Counted from the stretch's first letter, positions 1 to 5,451 are shown. The stretch: 6,437 bases of DNA from an uncultured Clostridia bacterium (GCA_946415665.1 CAMKTI010000101.1:1-6437); one strand, 5' to 3'. The notes: generated by a model not told the origin, from the sequence alone. Program-made: numbers and translations.

Positions 1-45
1 TCTACCATCTCCCTTGCTTTTATTTTTGATTTGCTTTTTATGTGA
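1..45 (+). CDS. IS5-like transposase, C-terminal 14 residues only
   Basis: The frame reads STISLAFIFDLLFM followed by TGA at 43-45. The second type A copy ends TISFAFIFDLLFM, so this is the tail of the same DDE transposase. The catalytic part is outside the window, so whether this copy is functional cannot be judged. The same frame stays open after the stop and runs into the membrane protein gene at 67, as expected if the element landed in or just before that gene. Confidence 0.7.
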   Translation, partial: STISLAFIFDLLFM

Positions 46-53
46 ACGCTGCC
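1..53 (+). mobile_element. Right end of an IS5-like element (type A, copy 1), cut by the window edge
   Basis: These bases match 1558-1610, the right end of the second type A copy, at 49 of 53 positions without gaps. Both copies end in the same transposase C-terminus and TGA stop, then a short tail ending GCTGCC or GCTGTC followed by TA (54-55 and 1611-1612). The shared end followed by TA suggests the element boundary and a TA target, as in several IS5-family groups. The rest of the element lies left of the window. Confidence 0.8.
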
Positions 54-66
54 TATTACCATAGCA

Positions 67-723
67 TTGTTCGTTTCTTATTTTTTAATAACACTTCCGA
101 CATGGATTTCTGTGTTGGTGATTGTGATGATGGTTGCTAATTTATTTACGATTGTGATAGAGACTAATAACCACAACATGCAAATGAAACTGCCAAGAGA
201 AAAACAATCAAATGATGACGGAAAGGCTCAAAATCATGCTAAATTTTATGTATATGATTCTAAATATTATAAAAACAGACCGACTATTTTGATTGGTGAT
301 TTTTTTAGGTTTATCGGAAATATATATTTTAGTGGTTTTGTTGGAAAAAATTTTTTATCGGGAGAAGACATCAGAGGTAATAACGAAAGACGGCAGTTTA
401 TATATGTTAATATACTCTGCGCTATTGCTAATATCTCGTTTTGGATATTGATTATTGCATGTTTTTTAATAACGGTGCCAAAGCAGCTTTTTGTATTGGC
501 GATTGTATCAGCGGCTTCAAGATTTGTTGTTATCTCTTATAACGCTTATTTTCACAGACAACTCCTTAGAAAAGATATTTACTTTTGTGAATGCCAAAAA
601 AAGGTGAAGGGTGAAGCTGGATGGCATGCATCATTTGAGCAGGTAACAAAAAGAAGTAAAAATATTCCGGATTGCAAATTTATTTCTCCAGAAAACTTCG
701 AATTTTGTAATGCTGGTAAATAG
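67..723 (+). CDS. Multi-pass membrane protein, probably 5'-truncated by an IS
   Basis: No known family is recognised. From the TTG at 67 it encodes 218 residues. A helix pair covers about residues 1-31, a polar stretch 32-110, a second helix pair about 111-136 and 139-160, and a polar tail follows with Cys174, Cys176, Cys203 and Cys214. Residues 6-32 and 133-159 align without gaps at 10 of 27 positions (both begin FLIT, then P, then VL and IV), suggesting an internally duplicated helix-pair module. The frame is open from just after the IS stop at 43-45 and is already hydrophobic there (PITIALFVSYF). There is no good ribosome binding site before 67, and the first helix looks short. The natural start was therefore probably lost when the type A element inserted, and the TTG is only a formal start. 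The stop TAG is followed at once by a strong terminator. Role unknown; an inner-membrane location is inferred from hydropathy. Confidence 0.6.
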   Translation: MFVSYFLITLPTWISVLVIVMMVANLFTIVIETNNHNMQMKLPREKQSNDDGKAQNHAKFYVYDSKYYKNRPTILIGDFFRFIGNIYFSGFVGKNFLSGEDIRGNNERRQFIYVNILCAIANISFWILIIACFLITVPKQLFVLAIVSAASRFVVISYNAYFHRQLLRKDIYFCECQKKVKGEAGWHASFEQVTKRSKNIPDCKFISPENFEFCNAGK

Positions 724-744
724 AAGAAATTCCTTGATGATAAC

Positions 745-788
745 AAAAATACATGTTTGTGAAAAAATAAAACGAGCATGTATTTTTT
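745..788. terminator. Strong rho-independent terminator after the membrane protein gene
   Basis: The arms AAAAATACATG (745-755) and CATGTATTTTT (777-787) are perfectly complementary. Pairing can continue through 756-760 with 772-776, including two G-U pairs, giving about 16 bp around an 11-base loop. It is followed by a T-run on the plus strand and preceded by an A-run, so it could work both ways. It lies 22 bases after the stop at 723. Confidence 0.7.
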
Positions 789-832
789 GTGTTTAAAAAT
801 CATGAAACTTATAAAAATTTTTGAGCTTGATC

Positions 833-861
833 TTGACAAATAAAAAAATTTGTTTTAAAAT
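833..861 (+). promoter_or_regulatory. Sigma70-type promoter at the left end of IS type A copy 2
   Basis: TTGACA (833-838) is a perfect -35 box and TAAAAT (856-861) a 5-of-6 -10 box, separated by 17 bases. Transcription would start near 868, right before the decayed transposase frame at about 871, so this may be the element's own promoter. It could now drive only a broken message. Confidence 0.6.
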
Positions 862-1610
862 TATTATGTAAGAGGTGTTAGAGGAAACCGGCGAAGATAT
901 CAATTTACAAATTTATGTGTGTTATACTTTACATAATAGAGAGTGCTTGCAAATAAAGAACAGTGCCAAAAAATATGGAAATTGGCACACAGTTTATATG
1001 AAATTTAGTATATGGTCAAAAAGCAGTACAATTGCGAAAGCGACTGCTTTTTTTTTGAAACTTTATTTTAGGAGCTATGAAAAAGCAAAAACTGCTTAAT
1101 AAATAGGATTATATATTCTCTATTAATAGTACGAGCATAAAAGTGAGTTCAGATATAAACAAAAACAATCACCAAGAATAAAACATCGAACGTTCAAAAG
1201 GAGGCCTGACAACGAAGTTACACCTATGTTGTACATCTTCATGTCCAGTGGCTTTTCGTTTGTCTCCTGGCAATTCTCACGATGCTCCCGAAGAAAGAAA
1301 GCTGATTGAATCCATATATTCCAAAAATAATAATTATTTCCTGATGGACAAAGCTTACGAAGATGATAAAACTTTAGTTTTAGCCAAGGATCACGGGTTT
1401 AAGACAGTTGTTCCACCTAAAAAAAAATCGTAAGTTACCTTGGCGTTATGATAGACACATTTATGAACAACGCAATAATATCGAGCAATATTTCCTGAGA
1501 TTAAAACGTTTGAGAAAAGTTCTTACTCGTCATGACAAGCTTGATTCTATTTTTATCCCTACCATCTCCTTTGCTTTTATTTTTGACTTGCTTTTTATGT
1601 GAACGCTGTC
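835..1610 (+). mobile_element. Degraded IS5-like element, type A copy 2
   Basis: The right end at 1610 is set by the match to bases 1-53 and is followed by TA (1611-1612). The left end is uncertain: no clear inverted copy of ATGTGAACGCTGTC is visible, and 835 is chosen only because GACA followed by an A-rich run begins there and the total length of about 780 bp would suit the family. Transposase homology runs from about 871 to 1602 across several frames. The copy is dead: it has nonsense codons, frameshifts and probably internal deletions. Confidence 0.7.
871..1602 (+). pseudogene. IS5-like DDE transposase, multiply disrupted
   Basis: Four segments in changing frames follow the usual IS5-family order. 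The first, 871 to about 925, resembles the N-terminal helix (RGVRGNRRRYQFTNLCVLYF). The second, about 950-1099, gives KKYGNWHTVYMKFSIWSK, the typical YGNW region. The third, 1107-1433, gives INSTSIKV, an in-frame TAA at 1179, then ERSKGGLTTKLH, SPGNSHD and MDKAYEDD. The fourth, from the poly(A) run to 1602, gives RNNIEQYFLRLKRLRKVLTR with the catalytic Glu. The expected first catalytic Asp of the DST motif is Asn here (codon 1125-1127). The third and fourth segments are separated by a run of nine A (1419-1427) where eight would keep the frame. Annotation software may call parts of it as small CDSs, such as 1248-1433 and 1408-1602. Confidence 0.8.
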
Positions 1611-1612
1611 TA

Positions 1613-2172
1613 AAACATTTCCTTTTAAAAATAAAAATAAAAACAAAAAAGTGCATTTTAGCGACAAAATACTGCACCTAACCAATTAAATTTTTTTTAT
1701 TCACATTAAAAACAAATTCATTTGATGTGATATTTTTACTATAACATAAAAAATAATGTGTGTCGAGTGTTTTAATTTATTTTTTTGAAATCTGAGTGTG
1801 GGGGGTAAAGCCTCTTAAAAATAGAACTTCAAGAGATTATATTTTTAGCCAGATAAAAAACGATATAATAAAACTAAAAATTAAATTTTTTTTGGTAATA
1901 AAAACCAGAGAGTGTCGACAAAGACGAGAAAAAATAAAAGAAAGTAACAAAGCAATAAACGATAAACAAGAAGTGAAGTATTTAATCCGACGTTATTTAA
2001 TCCGCTCCTTACTATGAGTAATCACTAAATTATCGCTATTATCGCTTGTTAATCGAGAAAAAAATTTCATAAGCTTGGTTTTATTACTAAACATCAAAAC
2101 TCATGGTGAATGGTAAACCAAAATTTTTTTAAAGAGAACAATTTTAAAAAATGATGGATAATAACAAAAAAA
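1613..2172. other. Gene-poor spacer between two IS remnants
   Basis: No convincing gene is seen. A 73-codon plus-strand frame from GTG at 1796 has no recognisable domain and is rejected. A direct repeat of TATTTAATCCG occurs near 1980 and again near 1994. TTGGTTT (2075-2081) can pair with AAACCAA (2115-2121) ahead of seven T (2124-2130), a possible weak plus-strand terminator with a long loop. The stretch probably contains fully eroded gene or IS sequence. Confidence 0.4.
1645..1677 (-). terminator. Possible minus-strand terminator
   Basis: Read on the minus strand, GTGCA and TGCAC pair, then TTTT with AAAA after a three-base bulge, around the loop GTCGCT. Six T follow. It would stop minus-strand transcription coming from the type C transposase remnant. 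The stem is short and bulged, so support is modest. Confidence 0.35.
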
Positions 2173-2589
2173 TTAAAGAGAAGCAAGAGACAGGGAAATA
2201 GCACGAACAAAAAAAGAAGCACGGAAGGCAACAAAAGTTTTGAAATAGCGGATAGCGATACCGCGCCAACGCTTAAATTTCAAAAATGTATTTTCGACAA
2301 TATGCCGCAAATGATATAAAGTAGAATTAAACTTTCGTTTAAATTTCCGATTGGATTTTGGCGAAATGAAGGTTTTAATGCCAAGTTTTTCAGTGTAATT
2401 AATAATCGAATTTGTATCATAAACCCAATCACTAAACAAAGTACGAAACTTAAGTTTTTTATTAAATCCAGTGCAACACTGCAGGCCGCCGTTGTTGTGG
2501 CTAATAATAAAAAAGACGAAATAAGCTAAGTCAACCAAAACAAAAGTGACATTGCAATGGAAAAACAATGTCCAAAAAATCGAACCGTT
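2173..2589 (-). pseudogene. IS5-like transposase (type C), 5'-truncated fragment
   Basis: On the minus strand this reads as the C-terminal half of an IS5-family DDE transposase. The weakly conserved upstream part (FVFFIISHNN) sits where related proteins have the post-GLTTKIH strand and SxGN motif. Then come FSDWVYDTNSI, corresponding to the usual ADRxYDT with the second catalytic Asp (near 2430), GIKTFISPKSNRK, and LYHLRHIVENTFLKFKRWRG with the catalytic Glu. The N-terminal half with the YGNW region and first Asp is missing, so it cannot be active. Its C-terminal half is closer to type B (DTNEI, LENAFLAFKRW) than to type A. The 5' boundary near 2589 is approximate. No terminal inverted repeat was found. 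An open frame extends to 2616 from a TTG, but that part has no support. Confidence 0.7.
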
Positions 2590-3051
2590 GACAATAAAAA
2601 TAATAACCAACAGCAAAAAAGTAAAGTTGATTTACCGTATGTAGAAATAGGATTGGTTGTATATAAATCCAACCAATTTCTCGAAATATATGGCAATGAA
2701 GCCTATTTTAAAATAATACAAAACCTAATGCTGAGAGTTATCTTCCATAAAAAAATAAATATGGATAATAAGATTATTAAGAATTTGTCTTCTAAAAAAA
2801 AATCAAGTAAGAGAGAAGAGACAAACAAAAGTAAAACGTATAGTGATATAGAAAATAAAATAAAAAACAACTCTGAAAGAGATATTAATAACAAAAATAA
2901 AATTGAAAACATAATAATTGAATACAACAAAAAAATCGATATAAATATTATTAACAACAAAAATGAAAAACAAGATAGAGTTGGTACTGACAATATTGAC
3001 AATAAAAATAAAATCGAAAACAATAACAGTGAAATTAACGTGGGAAAATGA
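2557..3051 (+). CDS. Asn/Lys-rich protein, probably the 5' part of a broken gene
   Basis: No family is recognised. From ATG 2557 the frame gives 164 residues. The first eleven or so codons lie antisense to the transposase remnant and there is no ribosome binding site, so this start is doubtful; in-frame ATGs exist at 2728 and 2761. Residues about 26-60 (VEIGLVVYKSNQFLEIYG and onward) have ordinary composition. From about residue 70 the sequence is almost all N, K, I, E, D and S, with a repeated NKNKIEN unit about 37 residues apart, suggesting a flexible or coiled linker. The frame stops at 3049-3051, but coding character continues in another frame (next entry). The low-complexity part may once have linked an N-terminal domain to the membrane helices encoded at 3211-3285. 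Confidence 0.4.
   Translation: MEKQCPKNRTVDNKNNNQQQKSKVDLPYVEIGLVVYKSNQFLEIYGNEAYFKIIQNLMLRVIFHKKINMDNKIIKNLSSKKKSSKREETNKSKTYSDIENKIKNNSERDINNKNKIENIIIEYNKKIDINIINNKNEKQDRVGTDNIDNKNKIENNNSEINVGK
2881..3021 (+). repeat. Direct repeat inside the Asn/Lys-rich region
   Basis: Bases 2881-2910 and 2992-3021 match at 25 of 30 positions with no gap and start 111 bases apart, an exact multiple of three. Both encode an NKNKIEN core in the same frame. ACGTATAGT also recurs, near 2837 and near 3071. The spacing suggests an old in-frame duplication of about 37 codons, or convergence from biased composition. Confidence 0.45.
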
Positions 3052-3288
3052 AAACGAATTGAAAACAATAACGTATAGTAAAAATATCAATCAAAATGCT
3101 TTAAGTGTATTTAACAAAAAAATACTTATGAACAAATTAATACAGCGAGCGCAAATAACACAGGCGTTAACTTAAGAGATCTAGAATTGAATCAGAGCCC
3201 TAACCAGAAAAATTTATGTTTTATATTTACGTTTGTCGGAATAGTTTTTCTTATTATCGCTGTGATATTTTTGACTAATATTATTTGA
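3043..3288 (+). pseudogene. Continuation of the Asn/Lys-rich gene with a membrane helix, frameshifted twice
   Basis: Past the stop at 3049 the polar coding signal continues one frame over (ENENELKTITYSKNINQN, ALSVFNKK) to a run of seven A at 3116-3122. One more A there would restore the original frame, which reads NTYEQINTASANNTGVNLRD and then LELNQSPNQK. A clear transmembrane helix follows at 3211-3285 (NLCFIFTFVGIVFLIIAVIF), then TGA at 3286-3288. The first shift fits an extra G or A in GGGAAAA (3042-3048). Past the TGA the same frame continues into the small membrane ORF at 3298, giving a helix pair like those in the protein at 67-723. The simplest reading is one ancestral gene, 2557 or later to 3534, now carrying two frameshifts and one nonsense codon. 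Confidence 0.5.
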
Positions 3289-3297
3289 ACTTGCTTT

Positions 3298-3534
3298 ATG
3301 ATGAATTTTTTCGCACAACTGGCAATTATGGTTTCAAGTGTTGTTTTTGGTTACATATGTATTTTTAAACATGAATCTTTGTGGCAAAAGTTGTATCATC
3401 GGTATAAATCAAAATATCAGGATCCAAAGATTCCAAAAAACGATATTCCTTATAATCAAAATCTAAAAATTGGTGATGAAAAAACTGATTCTATTGTTTT
3501 TCTGGCATCTGAAAAGACCAAGCATGTAATTTAA
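3298..3534 (+). CDS. Small membrane protein, or 3' end of the broken gene upstream
   Basis: The frame gives 78 residues from two adjacent ATG codons. One transmembrane helix covers about residues 3-24 (FFAQLAIMVSSVVFGYICIF), then a basic segment (KHESLWQKLYHRYKSK) and a polar tail. It starts 10 bases after, and in the same frame as, the TGA at 3286-3288. No ribosome binding site is visible before the ATG. Together with the preceding helix it resembles residues 115-168 of the protein at 67-723: LCxI, LIIA, LAI, then a Tyr-rich boundary and a basic segment. It is therefore probably the second helix of a pair that once belonged to one protein. It could still be made as a small membrane protein if translation restarts here. 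Family unknown. Confidence 0.45.
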   Translation: MMNFFAQLAIMVSSVVFGYICIFKHESLWQKLYHRYKSKYQDPKIPKNDIPYNQNLKIGDEKTDSIVFLASEKTKHVI

Positions 3535-3585
3535 TTTATGTCCGTTTTGTTCTTCTTGGAAATGAAATGTAAAACAGAACACCCA

Positions 3586-3648
3586 TGCAAATAAACAACT
3601 GCCGGTTTTGCTGCATAAAAATAAATTGCCGGACGTGTTTTTTGCATT
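3586..3648 (+). repeat. Degenerate tandem repeat containing TGCCGG
   Basis: Two adjacent units begin TGCA, continue through an A/T-rich stretch to TGCCGG, and end near TTTTGC (about 3586-3611 and 3612-3648). The first unit also has ATGCA and TGCAT at its ends, so a hairpin is possible. It lies in the 194-base gap between the small membrane ORF and ybaB. No role can be assigned. Confidence 0.3.
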
Positions 3649-3683
3649 GAGTGCGCGTCGATTACTTTCAATTTAGCCATTTT

Positions 3684-3712
3684 ATATCATGTAACACATA
3701 CATATATTTTTT
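3684..3712 (+). terminator. Weak plus-strand terminator between convergent genes
   Basis: ATAT and ATGTA (3684-3693, with a bulged C) pair with TACATATAT (3699-3707) around the loop ACACA, and a T-run follows to 3712. The stem is all A-U apart from one G-C pair. Its position just beyond the 3' end of ybaB suits termination of plus-strand transcripts from 3298-3534. Confidence 0.35.
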
Positions 3713-3728
3713 GTTCTGTTAAATTTAT

Positions 3729-4043
3729 TTAAAAAAAATTTTTTAGGTTCCCGAAATTTCCAAAAGAACTTTCGGACGCTGCTTTAATTTGTTTAACTGC
3801 GCCGTTGAATGCGCTTAAAATTAAATCCTGTAGCATTTCAATATCCCCAGATTTAATTATTTCATCCGAAATTTTTATTGATATAACCTCATATGCGCCA
3901 TTCAATACTATAGTTACGGCACCGCCACCAACTGAAAATTCGAAAGTTTTTTTATCAAGCTCATTTTTTTTTTGCTGCATTTCTTCCTGCATTTTCTGTG
4001 CTTGTTGCATTAATTTACCTATATCCATTCCATTAAAATTCAT
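3729..4043 (-). CDS. ybaB: YbaB/EbfC family nucleoid-associated protein
   Basis: This is an intact 104-residue gene of the YbaB/EbfC family, small dimeric DNA-binding proteins that associate with the nucleoid. The sequence shows the expected order: an N-terminal helix rich in Gln, Met and Lys (MDIGKLMQQAQKMQEEMQQK, residues 6-25), the signature FSVGGGAVTIVLNGAYEVIS (residues 36-55), then ISDEI, DIEMLQDLILSAFNGAVKQI and a Phe/Gly/Asn-rich tail. Length is typical. The ATG at 4041-4043 follows a near-perfect ribosome binding site (GGAGGTG, 4051-4057) at a 7-base spacing, which settles the start. In many bacteria ybaB sits between dnaX and recR; neither is visible here, and an IS lies 205 bases upstream. 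It has its own promoter and looks like the best-preserved housekeeping gene in the window. Confidence 0.95.
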   Translation of the reverse strand: MNFNGMDIGKLMQQAQKMQEEMQQKKNELDKKTFEFSVGGGAVTIVLNGAYEVISIKISDEIIKSGDIEMLQDLILSAFNGAVKQIKAASESSFGNFGNLKNFF

Positions 4044-4077
4044 AAAATATCACCTCCAAGCTAATAATATGATTTTA

Positions 4078-4105
4078 ATTATAAAAAAAAATTATTAGGG
4101 ATCAA
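4078..4105 (-). promoter_or_regulatory. Sigma70-type promoter of ybaB
   Basis: On the minus strand TTGATC (4105-4100) and a perfect TATAAT (4083-4078) are 16 bases apart; the spacer contains a T-run. Transcription would start near 4071, leaving a leader of under 30 bases that contains the ribosome binding site. The rest of the gap up to the IS at 4249 shows nothing else recognisable. Confidence 0.6.
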
Positions 4106-4248
4106 AAATTTTTTGTCGATACAAAACAACATTTTTCATACAATCAAGAACATGTTTTTTATAAAAATATATTTTAATAATCCAAGCAATTGTCTATAGT
4201 TATTTCGATTTTGCAAACCGATATTTTTTTTATATCAAATTTTTGATA

Positions 4249-4262
4249 GATAGTGTCTACAC
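4249..4262 (+). repeat. Terminal inverted repeat, left, of IS type B
   Basis: GATAGTGTCTACAC is repeated as GATAGTGTCTACAT at 6385-6398, marking the left end in two copies, each preceded by TA. Its partner is 5115-5128. Confidence 0.75.
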
Positions 4263-4338
4263 AAAAAAGGTAAAAAAGAGAAATAAACTATAAAATAAAG
4301 TATAATGGAGAAAAATAAAAAATAGGAGCAAAATAAAC

Positions 4339-5096
4339 ATGAAAAAAAAAACGTATCGTAGATTTGATATGAGTGACGCAAAGTAGAAGCTAATAAAACC
4401 GAATCTGACAGGTCGGCCTGGACAACGTGGAAGTATAGCCAAAAATAATCTGAAATTTATCAATGCAGTTGTTTGGATACTTAAAACAGGATCTCCGTGG
4501 AGGGATTTGCCTCCGGATTATGGCAATTGGAGTACAGTTCATCAAAGATTTATTCGATGGCAACGAAAAGGTATGTGGAAGAATTTATGTGAGAGACTGA
4601 AATATGATGTGAGCTTTGAATGGCTAATGATAGACTCGAGTCATATGAAAGCGCATAAGCATGCAGCTGGGGCTCGCGTTGGAAATCAGGCCATATCAAA
4701 AACAAAAGGGGTTTTAACTAAAAAATACACTTAGCCGTCAATGATCGCGGAATGTCTGTTAAATTCATTATTACAGAAGGAACACGCGCCGATTGCAAAG
4801 AAGTTATTAACTTATTAAAAAATATCGATGCAAAATTAGTTTTTGCAGATCGTGCTTATGATACCAACGAAATCTTGTCTTATATTGCGAGACGAAACAT
4901 AAAATCAGTTATTCCTCTAAAACGCAACAGACTTGAACAACGTGATCATGATTGTACACTTTATCGTTTTAGACGTATTCTTGAGAATGCTTTCCTTGCT
5001 TTTAAACGTTGGCTCTGTATTGCCACCCGATACGCTAAAATTTTTAATACTTTTATCGTTTTTATCTATGTTCGTTGTATTTCTATGTATTTATAA
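4339..5096 (+). pseudogene. IS5-like DDE transposase (type B) with a nonsense codon and one frameshift
   Basis: The ATG at 4339 has AGGAG (4324-4328) ten bases upstream. The frame reads MKKKTYRRFDMSDAK, then TAG at 4384-4386. It continues KLIKPNLTGRPGQRG, VVWILKTGSPWRDLPPDYGN, WSTVHQRFIRW, MIDSSHMKAHKHAAGA (first catalytic Asp) and AISKTKGVLTKK to TAG at 4732. A shift at six A (4720-4725) gives the continuation: IHLAVNDRGMSVKFIITEG, FADRAYDTNEI (second Asp), IPLKRNRL, RRILENAFLAFKRW (Glu), ending with TAA at 5094-5096. All three DDE residues are present, so decay is recent. Some IS5-group transposases are made by programmed -1 frameshifting on A-runs, and this shift is in that direction. The early TAG still argues against full-length product. 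Parts may be called as separate CDSs (4507-4734 and 4752-5096). Confidence 0.85.
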
Positions 5097-5114
5097 TTAT
5101 TCTGGATTTTTCTC

Positions 5115-5128
5115 GTGTAGATAGCATC
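5115..5128 (-). repeat. Terminal inverted repeat, right, of IS type B
   Basis: On the minus strand this reads GATGCTATCTACAC, matching the left repeat at 11 of 14 positions, with the inner TCTACAC block identical. TA follows at 5129-5130. Confidence 0.7.
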
Positions 5129-5131
5129 TAA

Positions 5132-5365
5132 AAGGATGTTGAAAAAAGAGAAATTAAAATAAAAATAGATAATATTGTTCAGTTTATAATAGAATATGAT
5201 TTTGATGTTGATATAACTAGTTGATATAACTATGAGGAAATTTAGTTTGCCTTCTGAAGATAAAAATCAGATTTTAGAAAAACTTAAAAAGCAATCTTAA
5301 TTAAATTTCTTAATGCGGGAACAAAAAAATTTGAAGTAGCGAAAAACTATAAAAAAAACAGTTGA
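5132..5365 (+). pseudogene. Broken gene fragment abutting IS type B, with a helix-turn-helix-like C-terminus
   Basis: Reading starts right at the IS edge: KDVEKREIKIKIDNIVQF, then IIEYDFDVDIT. A perfect 13-base tandem duplication (5207-5232) then breaks the frame. Removing one copy joins it to MRKFSLPSEDKNQILEKLKK, followed by TAA at 5298. With one more A in the run 5286-5290 the frame continues AILIKFLNAGTKKFEVAKNY and KKNS to TGA at 5363-5365. The last part has the spacing of a helix-turn-helix start (FLNAG, then EVAKNY), but this is only a resemblance. There is no start codon at the IS edge and TAA precedes it, so the 5' part appears lost. A terminator overlaps the final stop. An alternative is a 22-residue ORF from ATG 5232, which lacks a ribosome binding site. 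Confidence 0.45.
5207..5232 (+). repeat. Perfect 13-bp tandem duplication
   Basis: GTTGATATAACTA occurs twice in direct succession (5207-5219 and 5220-5232). Thirteen is not a multiple of three, so it shifts the frame; removing one unit restores a continuous reading frame across the junction. It looks like a recent replication-slippage event. Confidence 0.85.
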
Positions 5366-5389
5366 GTTTTTAATCTCCAACTGTTTTTT
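5353..5389. terminator. Bidirectional rho-independent terminator
   Basis: AAAAAACAGTTG (5353-5364) pairs perfectly with CAACTGTTTTTT (5378-5389). GAG and CTC extend the stem past one bulged base on each strand reading. Six T follow the stem on the plus strand and eight on the minus strand. It would end transcripts from the pseudogene at 5132-5365 and from the minus-strand frame at 5452-5580. Confidence 0.75.
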
Positions 5390-5451
5390 ATTTTCTTGGT
5401 TGTGATATCGATTTGAAATTTGCAAATTATTTGGTTGTTCAAAATTATTAT

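Larger units (their letters stand above)
4249..5128 (+). mobile_element. IS5-like element, type B, nearly complete but inactive
   Basis: The element is 880 bp. Its left end GATAGTGTCTACAC (4249-4262) and the inverted right end GATGCTATCTACAC (5128-5115 on the minus strand) match at 11 of 14 positions. Both ends are flanked by TA (4247-4248 and 5129-5130), suggesting TA target duplication. The second type B end at 6385 is also preceded by TA. The element carries one transposase gene in two frames, broken by a nonsense codon. It separates ybaB from the pseudogene at 5132. Confidence 0.8.

Noticed and set aside
391..450. Similarity of RGNNERRQF in the membrane protein to the RGNRRRYQF segment of transposase A
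   Set aside because: Short and basic; the surrounding helices do not match any transposase, so treated as chance.
579..839. Minus-strand 86-codon frame
   Set aside because: Antisense to the membrane protein gene and runs through the terminator hairpin; no start signals.
1796..2017. 73-codon plus-strand frame starting with GTG
   Set aside because: No domain, no IS homology and no credible start beyond a G-run; composition is that of random A-rich sequence.
2703..3090. Two very hydrophobic minus-strand frames
   Set aside because: They mirror the Asn/Lys-rich plus-strand coding region; complements of AAT/AAA/GAA codons give Ile, Phe, Leu and Ser runs.
3043..3300. UGA read as tryptophan
   Set aside because: Would fuse the frames at 3049 and 3286, but TAG and TAA (3076, 3079) remain in the first case, intact genes use TGG for Trp, and the exported-protein gene ends in TGA at a sensible length.
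3805..4098. Plus-strand frame opposite ybaB
   Set aside because: Shadow of the well-supported ybaB gene, with Ser/Ile/Cys composition typical of antisense.
4257..4463. Minus-strand frame over the left part of IS type B
   Set aside because: Antisense to the transposase 5' part and the inverted-repeat region.
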